Source: Benincasa hispida (Eukaryota; Streptophyta; Magnoliopsida; Cucurbitales; Cucurbitaceae). Taken from it: 64,000 bases of DNA. The stretch spans positions 5,894,183 to 5,958,182 of the forward strand of contig NC_052355.1 of the NCBI RefSeq assembly GCF_009727055.1, in the 5' to 3' direction. The position numbers and the translations under genes are program-made. Of the stretch, positions 44,891 to 55,877 are shown in pieces. Below the pieces are notes generated by a model. The model saw only the letters and a program-made list of their open reading frames with translations. It was not told where the DNA came from and ran no database searches. Position 1 is the stretch's first letter, and every line of letters starts with the position of its first letter.

Positions 44891-45789
44891 GACAAAAAGA
44901 AAGATTGTAGGAAGTTTTGGATTCCCTACCAATGAAAAATCTTGTAGTACTGTCGTGAAAAACTTTGTGGTACTATCAATTTTCTTCTCCCACGATAGAG
45001 ATTCGTTGGACTCGTCCTTTTGCTTGCAAAATAATCAGCTTTGGAGTCCCTTGCAATAGGATCAGTTTCAATGTCCCTTAAACGAACAAAGAAGGGCTAC
45101 ATAAGAGTATACATGAGAAGGTGAATGTTTCATCCACGACATACAATAGTCACTTACCTTGCGACAAAGGAAGGGATTCTCTAGTCTATATGTTAGTGTC
45201 ACCGCAAAGGAAAGGATTCTCCTAATGCTGGGCAGAGAGATTTTGTGGTGTATCGTCTGAGCAGATAGGTGTTGGGATTGGTGTCCTAATTCTCCTAGAG
45301 TCTCATAGTTTGTAAACTGTATACATTGTTATGAATAAAATAAAAGTTATTTTATTTGGCATTTACTCATATTCAATGAACAAAGCTTCATGGTTATTGT
45401 ATATAAACTTAAGCATGTATATGAGATATACAAGTAGATCATGCCTTAAGTGATAACCTAAAAAGGTCTGTAGTATAAGGATTAAGGACGGATACTTGAT
45501 CCTAGTAACACTACGGATACGACCCGCTTTATAGATGTTTACAAGGGTTGTGAACTACTACAGATGGTAGATCCTGACCATTCATGTGGAGACATGAGAG
45601 CAGTGGTGATAACTGGCAGAAATGCTAGTTATTATAAGCCTTTTATTTAGAATCATGAGGGCTAATAAGTAGAAAATGTGGTGATAATACTTAGAATTTG
45701 CGAAAATTTGAGTTTTGCGTCATTTAGAACCTAAATCCTCACTGACCCCAATATTATGCGTTACTTCATGCCAAAATATCTATTTTTGT

Positions 45790-45970
45790 AGCTATCGCAG
45801 GAATCAAATGCATGCGTTTGAAAAAAGCAATCACAGACAAACGCATGCACTGAAGCCAAGCGATTGCAAAGACAAACTCATGAGTTAAGCAATCGCAGAC
45901 AGTAATCACATGCATCCAACACATGGAAGTTGCAATAATCGCATGCGTCTAACGCATGGGAATTGCGGTG
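45790..45970 (+). repeat. GCATGCG motif cluster in LTR-D2
   Basis: AACGCATGC, GCATGCGT, AACGCATGGG and AAGCGATTGC recur as in LTR-D at 4081. Confidence 0.6.
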
Positions 45971-46175
45971 ACCAAATGGAGATTGCAGCCACGGAGTGAT
46001 AGCCATAATAGAAGATCACAAGATAGGTAGAACGTGTTGATAACTTCAGCTAAATTAATCTCTGACGCATATCTTAGGAGTATCAACAAGATAAGGCGAT
46101 GTGACAATGCCCATACCGCGACAAAAGCAGCAGTGAGCCATCCCTTCATCATTACAGCTGTCGGCGTCCAAACTC

Positions 46176-46183
46176 TATAAATA
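46176..46183 (+). promoter_or_regulatory. TATA box of LTR-D2
   Basis: TATAAATA in the same context (AAACTC before it) as the LTR-D boxes. Confidence 0.55.
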
Positions 46184-48469
46184 GCCCTTGAGACCTTCAT
46201 TTTAAGACATCCGAATTTCTGCCTCAAGGCAGAAGTTTGTGATCACAGATGAGAGCTTGAAAGAGATTTTCAGTGAGAATTCTTCATCTCTACAACCCAG
46301 ATGGAGTGATGATCGGAGCATTCCCTGGAGATAAAGCTCGAGAGAGACATCTTCACCACTCGACCATGGCACCACCGGCAGCCTTGACGCAGAGTCCTTC
46401 CTTTCTCTTCTAATCTCTATGTTGTATTACATTTTAGCTTAAGTTATTAAGATATTTTGTGATCAATGCAAATCTTAACTCCTTCATTGTCGTCTTCTTC
46501 ATCTTCTTCATCTCTATAGTTTATCTTCAGCTTTTATTTATCAAAGATAATCGCATGCTTAATCGTGTAGCCTAGAGATAGGACGCATGAAGCAACCCAC
46601 CGAGAGGTGTGCGTTGTGCGACTATAGTAAGTTAATCCTCTTTGCTTGGTAAAAGGCTGTAGCAACACCTATCTATGGGATGTTGCATTACTTGTCTATA
46701 AGTTAAATAGTCGTAACTAACTGCCTGAGAAGGTAAGAGATGGAATGCACCAAAGCAAAGTTCGCATTGTTCCTAGAAATAGGCATAATCTTATGCTTGA
46801 CGCAACCATGCACTATAGAGATATAGTCATGCGGCTGACCACCGAGAGGTGTGCGACGCATTAATGTAATGAGCTGGGATTACTCGGGCGATTTAAGATA
46901 ATAAACATTACTATGTGCTAATGGTTGTTATGTCTCTACTTATTCTCATCACAAATCTTTTATTGCTCAATATATTTAGTTAGGAGTAGGAATAGTGTGT
47001 ACATCCATTTAACTTCTTTTTATTTTTCTTTTCATCACCTCAAACGCATCGCTTCACAAGAGTTATTGAGTGACAATTCCCTGTGTTCGACCTTGAATTA
47101 CCCGAGAAACTTGCATTTGCGTTATACTTGGCGCGAGCGTAAGAAAACTTGTGATAGGAACGCGTGGTCATTGCATATTAGTCTAACGCATTTTCATTCC
47201 AATGCATGACCTCAAATGCATAGGTGTGAACGCATAAACCATGTCTAACGCATGAATTCATGTACAACCCCATCCGTCCTTAATAAATAAAATAAAACAA
47301 AGACGTTCCCTAAAATTAATCAACAGGTGGTGTCCTATACAAAGAGTTTGTATAACACTAAACCACGAGATGATTTGTCTCTTTATATAACATCGTAGAT
47401 ACTTGAGACTTACATCTCACCTAAACGACCATAAGTGACATGACCTCAATCCTGAGTGTTTTGGGAATTCCTACCTTTGAAGGTGGTCCTTTGATCAATA
47501 TGGGTGAGAGTGGCCAAATTGCCAACTCAACATGCTTACCTTTTTTGGGGATTTTTCTGATTTGGGAGCTGGGAACTCAGTTACACAAGATGAAATTCAT
47601 TCCTTCCTCAAAGCAGGGGTAATTAGATAGATTGCTCCCTTAAGGGCTGATTCCGGGTCTTGAACATAGTGGCCACAGCTTCTCTTTTGAAGAGAAGACT
47701 CAGTCATAGTAGGACTATGACTTATGTTCATTAGAGGGATCGTTGATACTTAAGAACTTAGGTGTAACTACAGAGGAAAAATGGTTATTGACCTAGCTGT
47801 ACTTACGAGTGATCCGTGAAGGGTTATCGCACTGTTGATTGGTTGATATGGACACAAAATATATCTTTAGTAAAGAGAGTGCAGTTGTTAGTCTTTAGTG
47901 GAGTACCTGGCAGTTAACGGATGGTGGATCATGTGGCTAATGAGTTTAGTCAGTGTTTCACGTACCGTTGGAGCTTCAAGCTATAGGTTCATAAGGTCCC
48001 TTGGTAGCTCAATGGATTCAAGTTGAGAATTAGTTCTTGATGTTGATTTGAAATGTTCAAATTGACAAAAGAAAATTCGATTATATATGATATGATCGGT
48101 GTGATGTATGAGATACATCAAGTGGAATATTTATGTAAATGAGATTTACATTAAGTACCATGAAATAGAAAAAGAACTATGGTTTATATGTTTCATGAGA
48201 TGAAATATTAAAACTATAAGTTATAAATATAATATGGTAAGTTGGTTATCATATATATTTATAATAATATTAGTTATTGGATAATTATCTCTTTTTCTCA
48301 AATAACCAATTGAGTAGGAGGTTATTGGTGGTTTCATAGTAACCGTGAGATAAAAGAAAAAAGGTTTTCCTATTTTTAGGAGAGTTGCTATTTTCAAAAA
48401 GTACTCACGGTTTGCTATCAAGTGAATTGGATTCAATAAACATAGCTGAAAGAGAGACTAAATGATCGT

Positions 48470-48600
48470 GGAGTGACACTATACGATAGTTCACTCAGCT
48501 GGTTGTAGCTAAACGATCACAAACCATTTTCTATACGATAGATTGCCTTCTTCTAAACGATTGAGCATTCGTCTATACGATAGACTCTTCTCGTCTCCCA
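48470..48600 (+). repeat. ACGATAG / TAAACGATC motif array in LTR-B
   Basis: About eight words such as CTATACGATAG and CTAAACGATC, the counterpart of the array at 30230-30445. Confidence 0.65.
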
Positions 48601-49849
48601 CTTGCTCAATCATATACATGATTGTCATTCCTCTGTTCTCTTCCTCTAACCAATTCCACATAGAGCCCACACTTCTGGATTCTTAAACCGAGAATACCAA
48701 GGTTGCCATTGTGGTGGTGTCCTCATTCAACTCGACTGAGTTCAAGGTTTTGGAGGCCATTCGTTGGGTTCGTGATCTTGGAGATCATTATCGTGTTGTG
48801 TTGTGGTCATTGTGTTCGAGCGTTCTTTTGTTGCTGTCTTAGAGACTGAACGAGTGTTCGTGATCGAGGGAGTTTGAAGCATGAGTCTTCAAAGGTATGT
48901 ATATTTTATCCCTTGATCTCATCGTAAAGCATGTTGTAATTTCATATTTTGCATGACCTATAAGTTTCCATTTCTAGACTATAATTGTTAGTGTTCAATT
49001 TCGAATGGAATTTGGAACAATCATTCCGCTGCTCAATGAAATCCCCATGTCTGATTTCCTTCAATAGGTTTTTTGGTTGGCCGCCCGACAAATAGTGGTT
49101 TTGTTCTTCACACTTCTAGTGTGTCTTGATTTCTGCTAAGGAAAGTTGAAAATCCCCAATTCCTTTTGCTACTGGATTAGAGTTTGTTGGAGGCTTGTTT
49201 AGTTAGCTTTATATTATTCTAAGGTAAGTGGTTTCTACAGATGTCTCAAATAAAGTCTTAACACCTATCTCTACATCGGAGTATCTTCCTATAGAATATT
49301 TTCCTTATCTGGAAATATTCTAGTGTAAAATTTTGTTGAATATTTTCCTTTATCAAAACGCGACCTTTCTTTCCCAAATGGGGATTTGTTTGTTTTCTCA
49401 CATTCTTCTTTAGAGAAAAGTTCTTCATCCATTGAAGTGCAATACATTGAAGTAAATCACAGTCTTAGAGGGAGCCTAAGCCATTGCTACCAGAAAAGAG
49501 GTTCTCAATCTTAAGGAGAGGCTAAGATTCAGCTTCGAAGAAGGAGTTCTCCCTCTTAGAGGGATCCTAAGATTAATCGGTGAAAGGAGTTCGTTGATGT
49601 TAGCTCTCAAAAAGAGCTATTATTCCTAGCTTAATTCGAACTCGTTAGTGGATTTTAGGTGTTTATTTCTCTATTTTATAGACAACAAGCAACCAAGAGA
49701 AAGAATCAGAGATTTGAAGCCGATCAGGACTAATTTGAAGCAATTTGGAGTAGATTTGAGTATCCAGGCTTCAAGGGACGTGAAATGACCAAAATCCCCA
49801 TCGAATCATCACAATGCTCGAGATTGTCCATGTCCAAAACTAACCTGAC

Positions 49850-50095
49850 GCTTGGAGGCCGTGGATCAAAGCGCAGAGGAGCGTTCCAACGCTACCCACA
49901 ACGTCGCAACGCTCCGAATATCACCCATCATCAGCATCACAACATCACGCAACGCTCCAGCTTGACACTGTAAGACAGTAGCGCACGTTGCAATGCTTCT
50001 TTAGAGCATGGCGACGCTACGGCATTTGATAGACAGAGGAGAGGCATGCGCGCTAGTGAGCGTTGCAACACTCAACCCAAGCATTGCAAAGCTGC
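49850..50095 (+). repeat. GCGTTGCAACGCT motif array, 5' LTR-C
   Basis: GAGCGTTCCAACGCT, CGTCGCAACGCT, CACGCAACGCT and GAGCGTTGCAACACT, among others, end just before the TATA box at 50108. Confidence 0.75.
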
Positions 50096-50107
50096 CCTAA
50101 GATTTTC

Positions 50108-50115
50108 TATAAATA
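50108..50115 (+). promoter_or_regulatory. TATA box of 5' LTR-C
   Basis: TATAAATA, followed by TCTCCTTTTG in both LTR-C copies. Confidence 0.6.
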
Positions 50116-51204
50116 TCTCCTTTTGTTAGGTCAAAAATATATTGAATACTAAAGGTTGAATTGTATTCAGAAAGGCCTAAAAATGTCGACACTCTTCATG
50201 GAGGCTAAGGAGAAGTCTTGATTTCTCCTTTTTCCTTATATTTTCAGTACTGTAGGTTAGATTTACTTTTCTGGAATATGGATCTGTATTGGATTGTATC
50301 TCATTGGTTTGTCTATGAATCAATGAGGTAATTTTCTATTAGTTCTTGGATTGAGTGTTCTTTGTAATTTAATGAGTTATATGTTCAATTTTGTGCTTCA
50401 ATCTAGAATTATTTTTTTCTTTAATCTCACATGATTTAGATTTTCTTTTGTGTGTTGGACTGACAACCCTATCACAATTGCATGTCTTTGCTAGTTAAAT
50501 TCTGGCTCGCGCGTATCCTTGTAATCATCCATGCTTTGAATTTACCCCAATAGCACATATTAGATGAGCATGATTATGTGTATAGGTTGACCTTGAATCT
50601 TTGCATAGTACGTTTAATCTAGATTTAAAGAATACTTTGATTATTTGAACATGGCTTTCCTGACACTTAATCAACATATCCTTAATCTTCATGCATGTGT
50701 TTCTAGTTCTTTATGACTGCTAGGACCCAATTACATCTAGGAGCATGTAAGCTAGTTAGGGCACGATCTCTCCAACCTTAACTATGGATTAGGACACTCG
50801 ATTTGGTTTGGATTAATTGATTGTCGGCCTTTGTAGAGAAAATTGAGTAGCTATACATGCATAATTCAAATATTTGTTATTTGGCATAAAACAATGATTT
50901 AATTTATATTAAGTGGCCACTTGATCTGAGAACTAAATGAGTCCTTTACCATTCCATATATCCCTTGAAATTTACCTTTCTTGCATCTTCCTAAATCGAA
51001 ACCACAACCACGTTTTTATTGTTTTTCTCGCAGTCAAATCTAACACAAAAAGAAATTAATTCTTCATTTCTCTATGGTTCAACCCCGCACTTACCATTGT
51101 TGCTACGTTTTAGTAGTGATATGAGTATTTCGGTGATTTACAAATTTTTCTTTTGCTTCGATTTGGAGTCGAATTAACGACATCAATTCTCGATCCGAAC
51201 AAAA

Positions 51205-51221
51205 TTGTGTCGTTGCCGGGG
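51205..51221 (+). other. Primer binding site of element C, tRNA-Asp type
   Basis: TTGTGTCGTTGCCGGGG differs at three places from TGGCGCCGTTGCCGGGG (5893); two are C-to-T. It lies three bases after the LTR. Confidence 0.7.
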
Positions 51222-51230
51222 AAGCAAGCC

Positions 51231-51286
51231 AATTAATATCTTTTAGTTAGCGTTGACTAATTAATATCTTTTAGTTAGAGTTGACT
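51231..51286 (+). repeat. 28-bp tandem duplication
   Basis: Two copies of a 28-bp unit starting AATTAATATC and ending GTTGACT differ at one or two bases. Confidence 0.9.
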
Positions 51287-51399
51287 ATCAAACTTTAAAA
51301 ACAAAAAAAAATATTTTCCTTTTTTGTGACTATTTTTTCTTTTATGGCAGGAAATATCAACAGGTATGGTTTTTAATATGCAGAGGAAGGAGAATCACC

Positions 51400-51880
51400 A
51401 GAGGTAAGGGAGATTCGTGGCCTTTGAGATCAAATTTCTGAACTAATCTCTATTGTGCGAGCTTTGGCAAATATGTAGGTTCACAATTCGCACGGCCCTG
51501 AGTGCGGATATTATTCTCCTTGAGATTTGGTTGGCCAAGCACCGTTGCCAATGCCATATCAGTCTACCCATACAGGTATTTCTTTATAGGACATAGTTAG
51601 GGAACTTTCTAATCGATCTAGTGAGTTTTTGCAGGAACGCCCCTACAATTACCAAGAATCCATCAATTTCCAGCAGGACGACCTCTATTTTGAACGTGAG
51701 ATTAGAGCTGAAATTCAGAGTTTGAGTGACCAAATCGCTCAAATTTTTTAATCAGTTAGCAAATTAGAGGAGTCTTGTGAATCACCCTCTGAGGTTAAGT
51801 ATGAGTATGGGCTTAATTTGGAAGAATTTCAGGTAAAAGAGTTAGAGGCTCCCAAGCCTCGCCCTGTTCTTTGAACTGTT
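51400..51880 (+). pseudogene. Gag-like coding remnant in element C
   Basis: One frame gives ERPYNYQESINFQQDDLYFE, REIRAEIQSLSDQIAQIF, SVSKLEESCESPSEVKYEYG and FQVKELEAPKPRPVL with single stops between. The charged helical text and Pro-rich end resemble the Gag tail of gypsy elements that precedes protease, but I cannot assign it firmly. Confidence 0.4.
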
Positions 51881-52845
51881 ATTTCTCTTATTTTTGAATT
51901 TTTTTCGCCTTCACCTTATGAGTCAGTTGAATCAGAGTCTTTCTTTTTAGTTAAGTCAATTTTAGAGTCTTTTATTTTCTTTTCGTTTTCAAAAATTAAA
52001 AATAAAACATTTGACCTGTTTGGTTCTTTTCAGAAGATGGGAACCCTTGTGGCCTAACCAGGCCATATCGATACATCCAAGAAAGAATCGGAGAAATACA
52101 AGAATTTCTTTGTACCTTGACAGGGGACGGATCACGTCGAGCAACCGACAATAAAAATTTGTGCTTCTTGGAGGCAGCCAGGTTTCAAACATATTTTCCT
52201 TTTCAATTTTATTTTATTAGGTTAGATTTTTATTTTATTTTTGTTTTACTTTGTTTTTATTTTAGGTTAATTTGTCAAAAAAAAAATCGAAATTAGGGTA
52301 CATCGTTGCGACACTGCTAGACAGAATAACATTAAAACCCTGCATCTGTCCCATTTTTCTAAATCTTTTCACCAATTTCTCTCAAACTCGAGCCATCTTT
52401 TCTTGATTTCTTCAGTTTTCTTCATCGTTTCTCATCATTCGCATGATTTTTCACCTATTTCATCCATCTCTCCACATTTTCCCCTAGATCTAATGAGTAT
52501 TTTGTGGGTTTTTCGTCCATTCGAGGTCTAGCAGGGTTCTTGAGCATTTTTTCAGATTTCGCCGCTTCAAAGGTAAGAATCTTTAATCATTCTTGTTTGT
52601 TATTGCATATTTATAGTAAATGGTTGTAAGAAATCCGTTTTTGATTAAATGTTGCTTGAACCTTGTATGGGTTTGGAGATTTTGATGTGGATAATATTGA
52701 AATATCATGAGAATTGTTGGGTTTTTATGCGTACAGGTTGAAACTTGGAGGAGTTTTTGAAAGTTGGAGGTAGGTTTAGTGTGTTGGGAATTTACCTAGG
52801 AATCCAAATTTTGTGAGCCCAACTTTTTGTCTTGAAAAATTTAGA

Positions 52846-53651
52846 ATGGGTCCTAGGAGGGTAGGAAGAAATGAAGTGAGTACTAGTGCACAAAACCCTG
52901 AGCCAGAGTTTGACCATCCTAGGTTTAGTACTAGAGAAGCCCCAGATAGATACAACTTCGTTGTTTCTTCTAGGAGGTTAGTCCCCGAGAGAGCCTTAAA
53001 CCTAGAGGCTAACTACTACCCTACATTATCGAGCAGATTCGTGAGCGAGGGTGGGAGTCTTTAGCTGGCCGTCCTGGCGAAGCGGTTATATCAATAGTCA
53101 GGGAGTTCTATGCTAACATCGATGAGAGTAGGGATATCTTGTTGGTTAGAGGTGTTAGGGTCCCCTTTTCATCGTCCCGCATCAACGAAGTCCACAGTTT
53201 ATGTGACTTCAATGATGAGTATGGCAGGTATTTCTCCTGGCAGTACCCGGAAGAGGAGGTTATTCAGACCTATTGTGGGCCAGGAGTTCAATGGGCCAGG
53301 TCTAGAGAGGTCACTGTGAGATTCAGAAGCACAAATATGTTCATCTCTTGTCAGATGTGGAACGCATTTGTATGCTTCAGATTGATGCCAATGTTGCATC
53401 TCACAGACGTCACGAAGGACCGGTCCAAACTCCTTTATTGCCTTGTCGAAGGGATGTCCATTAACGTCAATCAAGTCATTAGGGCGTTGATCCGTCATTG
53501 TGGGCAGTGTTCCACCACCGGTAGTCTAGGTCACCCAAGCCTGATTAGTGAGTTGTTTCGGAGGTCCAGAGTGCACCCATCTGTAGGTCATGGGTCTCAG
53601 CCTTCCGAGGGAGAGAAGTGGACTAGCCTGATGGTGAAGGGAGTTCGTTGA
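52846..53651 (+). pseudogene. ORF of 'putative plant transposon protein' type, frameshifted
   Basis: From ATG 52846 (MGPRRVGRNE) a frame runs to about 53025, where a one-base shift moves it to the frame that gives IIEQIRERGWESL, IVREFYANIDESRD, LLVRGVRVPFSSSRINEVHSL, CGPGVQWARS, MFISCQMWNAFVCFRLMPMLHLTDVTKDRSKLLY, GMSINVNQVIRALI and HPSLISELFRRS. The order (REFYAN, VRG..V.FS...IN, W..F....P..H.T.V..DR..L.Y, I.V..VI, P.LI..L) is that of the plant family I recall as 'putative plant transposon protein' (Pfam Transposase_32). No catalytic role is established. The frame ends at the first bases of the 3' LTR. Apart from one shift it is well kept for this window. Confidence 0.62.
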
Positions 53652-53879
53652 TGTTAGCTCTCATAAAGAGCTATTATTCCTAGCTTAATTCGAACTCGTT
53701 AGTGGATTTTATGTGTTTATTTCTCTATTTTGTAGGTAACGAGCAACCAAGAGGTAGAATTAGAGATTTGAAGCTGATCGGGGCTAATTTGAAGAAATTT
53801 GGAGTATATTTAAGTACCAAGCATCAAGAGACGAGAAATGACCAAAATACCCCCATCGAAGCATCACAACGCTCGAGAT

Positions 53880-54130
53880 TGGCCAAGTCCAACACTAACC
53901 TGTCGCTTGGAGGCCATGGATCGAAGCGCCAAGGAGCATTGCAATGCTGCTCCCAAGGTCACAACGCTCCGGATATCACTTATCATCAGTTTCACAATGC
54001 CATGCAACGCTCCAGCCTGATGCTGTAAGATAGTAGCACAGTGTTGCAACGCTCCTTTAGAGCATTGCGACACTATGAAATTTTAAGAATGGAGGAGAGG
54101 TGCGTGCGAGTGAGCGTTGCAACGCTGCCC
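53880..54130 (+). repeat. GCGTTGCAACGCT motif array, 3' LTR-C
   Basis: CACAACGCTC, GTGTTGCAACGCTCC and GAGCGTTGCAACGCTGCC end 10 bases before the TATA box at 54141. Confidence 0.75.
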
Positions 54131-54140
54131 TGAGATTTTC

Positions 54141-54148
54141 TATAAATA
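54141..54148 (+). promoter_or_regulatory. TATA box of 3' LTR-C
   Basis: TATAAATA, counterpart of 50108. Confidence 0.6.
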
Positions 54149-55274
54149 TCTCCTTTTGCTAAGTCAAAAATATAATGGATACTAAAGGCTGAATTGTATT
54201 GAGAAAGGCCCTAAAAACGTCGACACTCTTCATGGAGGCCAAGGAGAGGTCTTGATTTCTCCTTTTCCCTTATTTTTTTTAGTATCATAAGTTAGATTTA
54301 CTTTTCTAGATTATGGAACTGTATTGGATTGTATCCCATTAGTTTGTCTATGAATCAATGAGGTAATTTTCGATTAGTTCTTGGATTGACTATTCTTTAT
54401 AATTTAATGAGTTATATGTTTAATTTTTTGCTTCAATCTAGAATTATGTTTTTCTTTAATCTCACATAATTTAGATTTTCTTTTGTGTGTTGGACTAGAA
54501 ACCCTATCACGATTGCATATCTTTGCTAGTTAAATTCTGGCTCGCACGTATCCTTGTAATCGTCCATGCTTTGAACGTCCATGCTTTGAATTTATCCCTG
54601 TAGCACATATTAGATGAGCATGATTAGGTGTATAGGCTGACCTTAAATCCTTGCATTGTACGTTTAATCTAGATTTAAAGAATACTTTGATTATATGAAC
54701 ATGGCTTTCCTGACACTTAATCAACATAGTTGAATCCTTGATCTTCATGCATGTGTTTCTAGTTCTTTATGGTTGCTAAGGACCCAATTGCATCTAGGAG
54801 CATGTAGGCTAGTTAGGGCACGGTCTCTCCAGCCTTAACTACGGATTAGGCCACTCGATTTGGTTTGGATTAATAGATTGTCAGCCTTTGTAGAGATTGA
54901 TTAATTCTTATCAAATTGAGTAGCTATGCAAGCATAATTCGAATATTTGTTATTTGGCATAAAATAATGATTTAATTTACATCGAGTGGCCACCTAATCT
55001 GAGAAATAAATGAGTCCTTTACAATTCCATATATCCCTTGCAATTTACCTTTCTTGCATCTTCCTAAATCAAAACAAAAACCTCGTTTTTATTGTTTTTC
55101 TCGTAGTTAAATCTAACACAAAAAGAAATTAATTCTTCACTTCTCTATGGTTCGTCCCTGCACTTACCACTATTGCTATGTTTTAATAGTGCTAGGAGTA
55201 GTTCGGTGATTTACAAAATTTTCTTTTGCTTCGGTTTGGAGTCGAATTAATGACATCGAATCTCAATCTGACTA

Positions 55275-55690
55275 GCTTAATTAAGGAAAGATAACATAGT
55301 GAGAGGAGTATCACTCATCGCCAGAAGTCGAGGTGATCAACACTAATATTGTCATACTTAGGAGGAGCCTAAGTACACTTGGGAGGGAGTCTCACATCTA
55401 GGGGAACCTAGGTGATCAGTGAGTTGAGCTCTACATGAGCACTGTAGTAGTCGTGTATTACAGATAAGTACGGCGTTGTAAACTGCTTAACTTTTTAATA
55501 TTAGTGGATTATCTTTCCTAAGCACACTATCCCTTAGATGTAGGTGGTTCATCATCGAACTGGGTTACTAACTTCTATGTGTCTCTACCTATTTACTTGT
55601 TGTTAGTATTTTTTTGTTTTTTCAATGGTTGTCAGTGCTTTTCATTTAACATCCATATATTGAGGGACGAGTCATCCTATCACTTTTTCA
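55275..55690 (+). repeat. End of the SIRE-type 5' LTR
   Basis: It ends with CACTTTTTCA two bases before the primer site. It carries 'ttaggaggagcctaag' wording shared with 49455-49575, upstream of element C, which ties both flanks to one LTR. Confidence 0.6.
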
Positions 55691-55692
55691 AT

Positions 55693-55705
55693 TAGTATCA
55701 GAGCA
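55693..55705 (+). other. Primer binding site of SIRE-type element
   Basis: TAGTATCAGAGCA, a variant of the initiator-tRNA-Met site. Gag starts about 30 bases on. Confidence 0.75.
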
Positions 55706-55877
55706 GGTCACCTTTGCCTCAGGTTTTTTGATCATGGATGGGATCAAATAAGGTAACTCTACCACTCGTCCTCCCATCCTTGATGGAACAAAGTTTTCAT
55801 ATTGGAAAGCTTGAATGACTGCCTTTTTTAATTCTATTGATAGCAAATTGTTTGCACTCGAATCGATGTCGTTAGTT

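Larger units (their letters stand above)
45607..47325 (+). mobile_element. Solo LTR-D2
   Basis: 1719 bp from TGATAACTGG to ATCAACA, related to LTR-D (motif cluster, TATAAATA at 46176, and the ending block with 'gagaaacttg' and 'gtgataggaacgc'). No internal region. The first 28 bases fold into a fully paired hairpin with a GAAA loop. Confidence 0.82.
45602..47330. repeat. Target-site duplication AGTGG / GGTGG
   Basis: AGTGG (45602-45606) and GGTGG (47326-47330), one mismatch. Removing one copy restores the LTR-B text 'agtggtgtcctatacaaagag'. Confidence 0.75.
45270..49063 (+). mobile_element. Solo LTR-B carrying solo LTR-D2
   Basis: From TGTTGGGATTGG to GATTTCCTTCA. It is about 2070 bp without its nested insertion. 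The perfect duplication and lack of internal sequence show a solo LTR. It is the most complete LTR-B here, with an AT-rich block (48040-48300) missing in the 29672-31432 copy. Confidence 0.88.
45265..49068. repeat. Target-site duplication ATAGG
   Basis: ATAGG at 45265-45269 and 49064-49068 flanks a solo LTR-B. Confidence 0.88.
49595..51201 (+). repeat. 5' LTR-C
   Basis: 1607 bp, from TGATGTTAGCTCTC to CCGAACA. It aligns with 53649-55274 throughout and with the minus solo LTR at 55849-59332 (1604 bp net). Confidence 0.82.
49595..55274 (+). mobile_element. Non-autonomous LTR element C carrying an ORF
   Basis: Two LTRs (49595-51201 and 53649-55274) flank 2.45 kb with a tRNA-Asp-type primer site and an ORF that does not look like gag-pol. 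No RT or integrase is present. No matching 5-bp duplication was found (TTCGT against GCTTA). It sits inside SIRE LTR sequence. Confidence 0.78.
53649..55274 (+). repeat. 3' LTR-C
   Basis: 1626 bp, from TGATGTTAGCTCTC to a mutated end (CTGACTA). About 16 bases before it (GGTGAAGGGAGTTCGT) also occur, with one change, before the 5' LTR. Confidence 0.8.

Noticed and set aside
53199..53498. 99-codon minus-strand frame
   Set aside because: Antisense shadow of the ORF at 52846-53651, which has the better family likeness.
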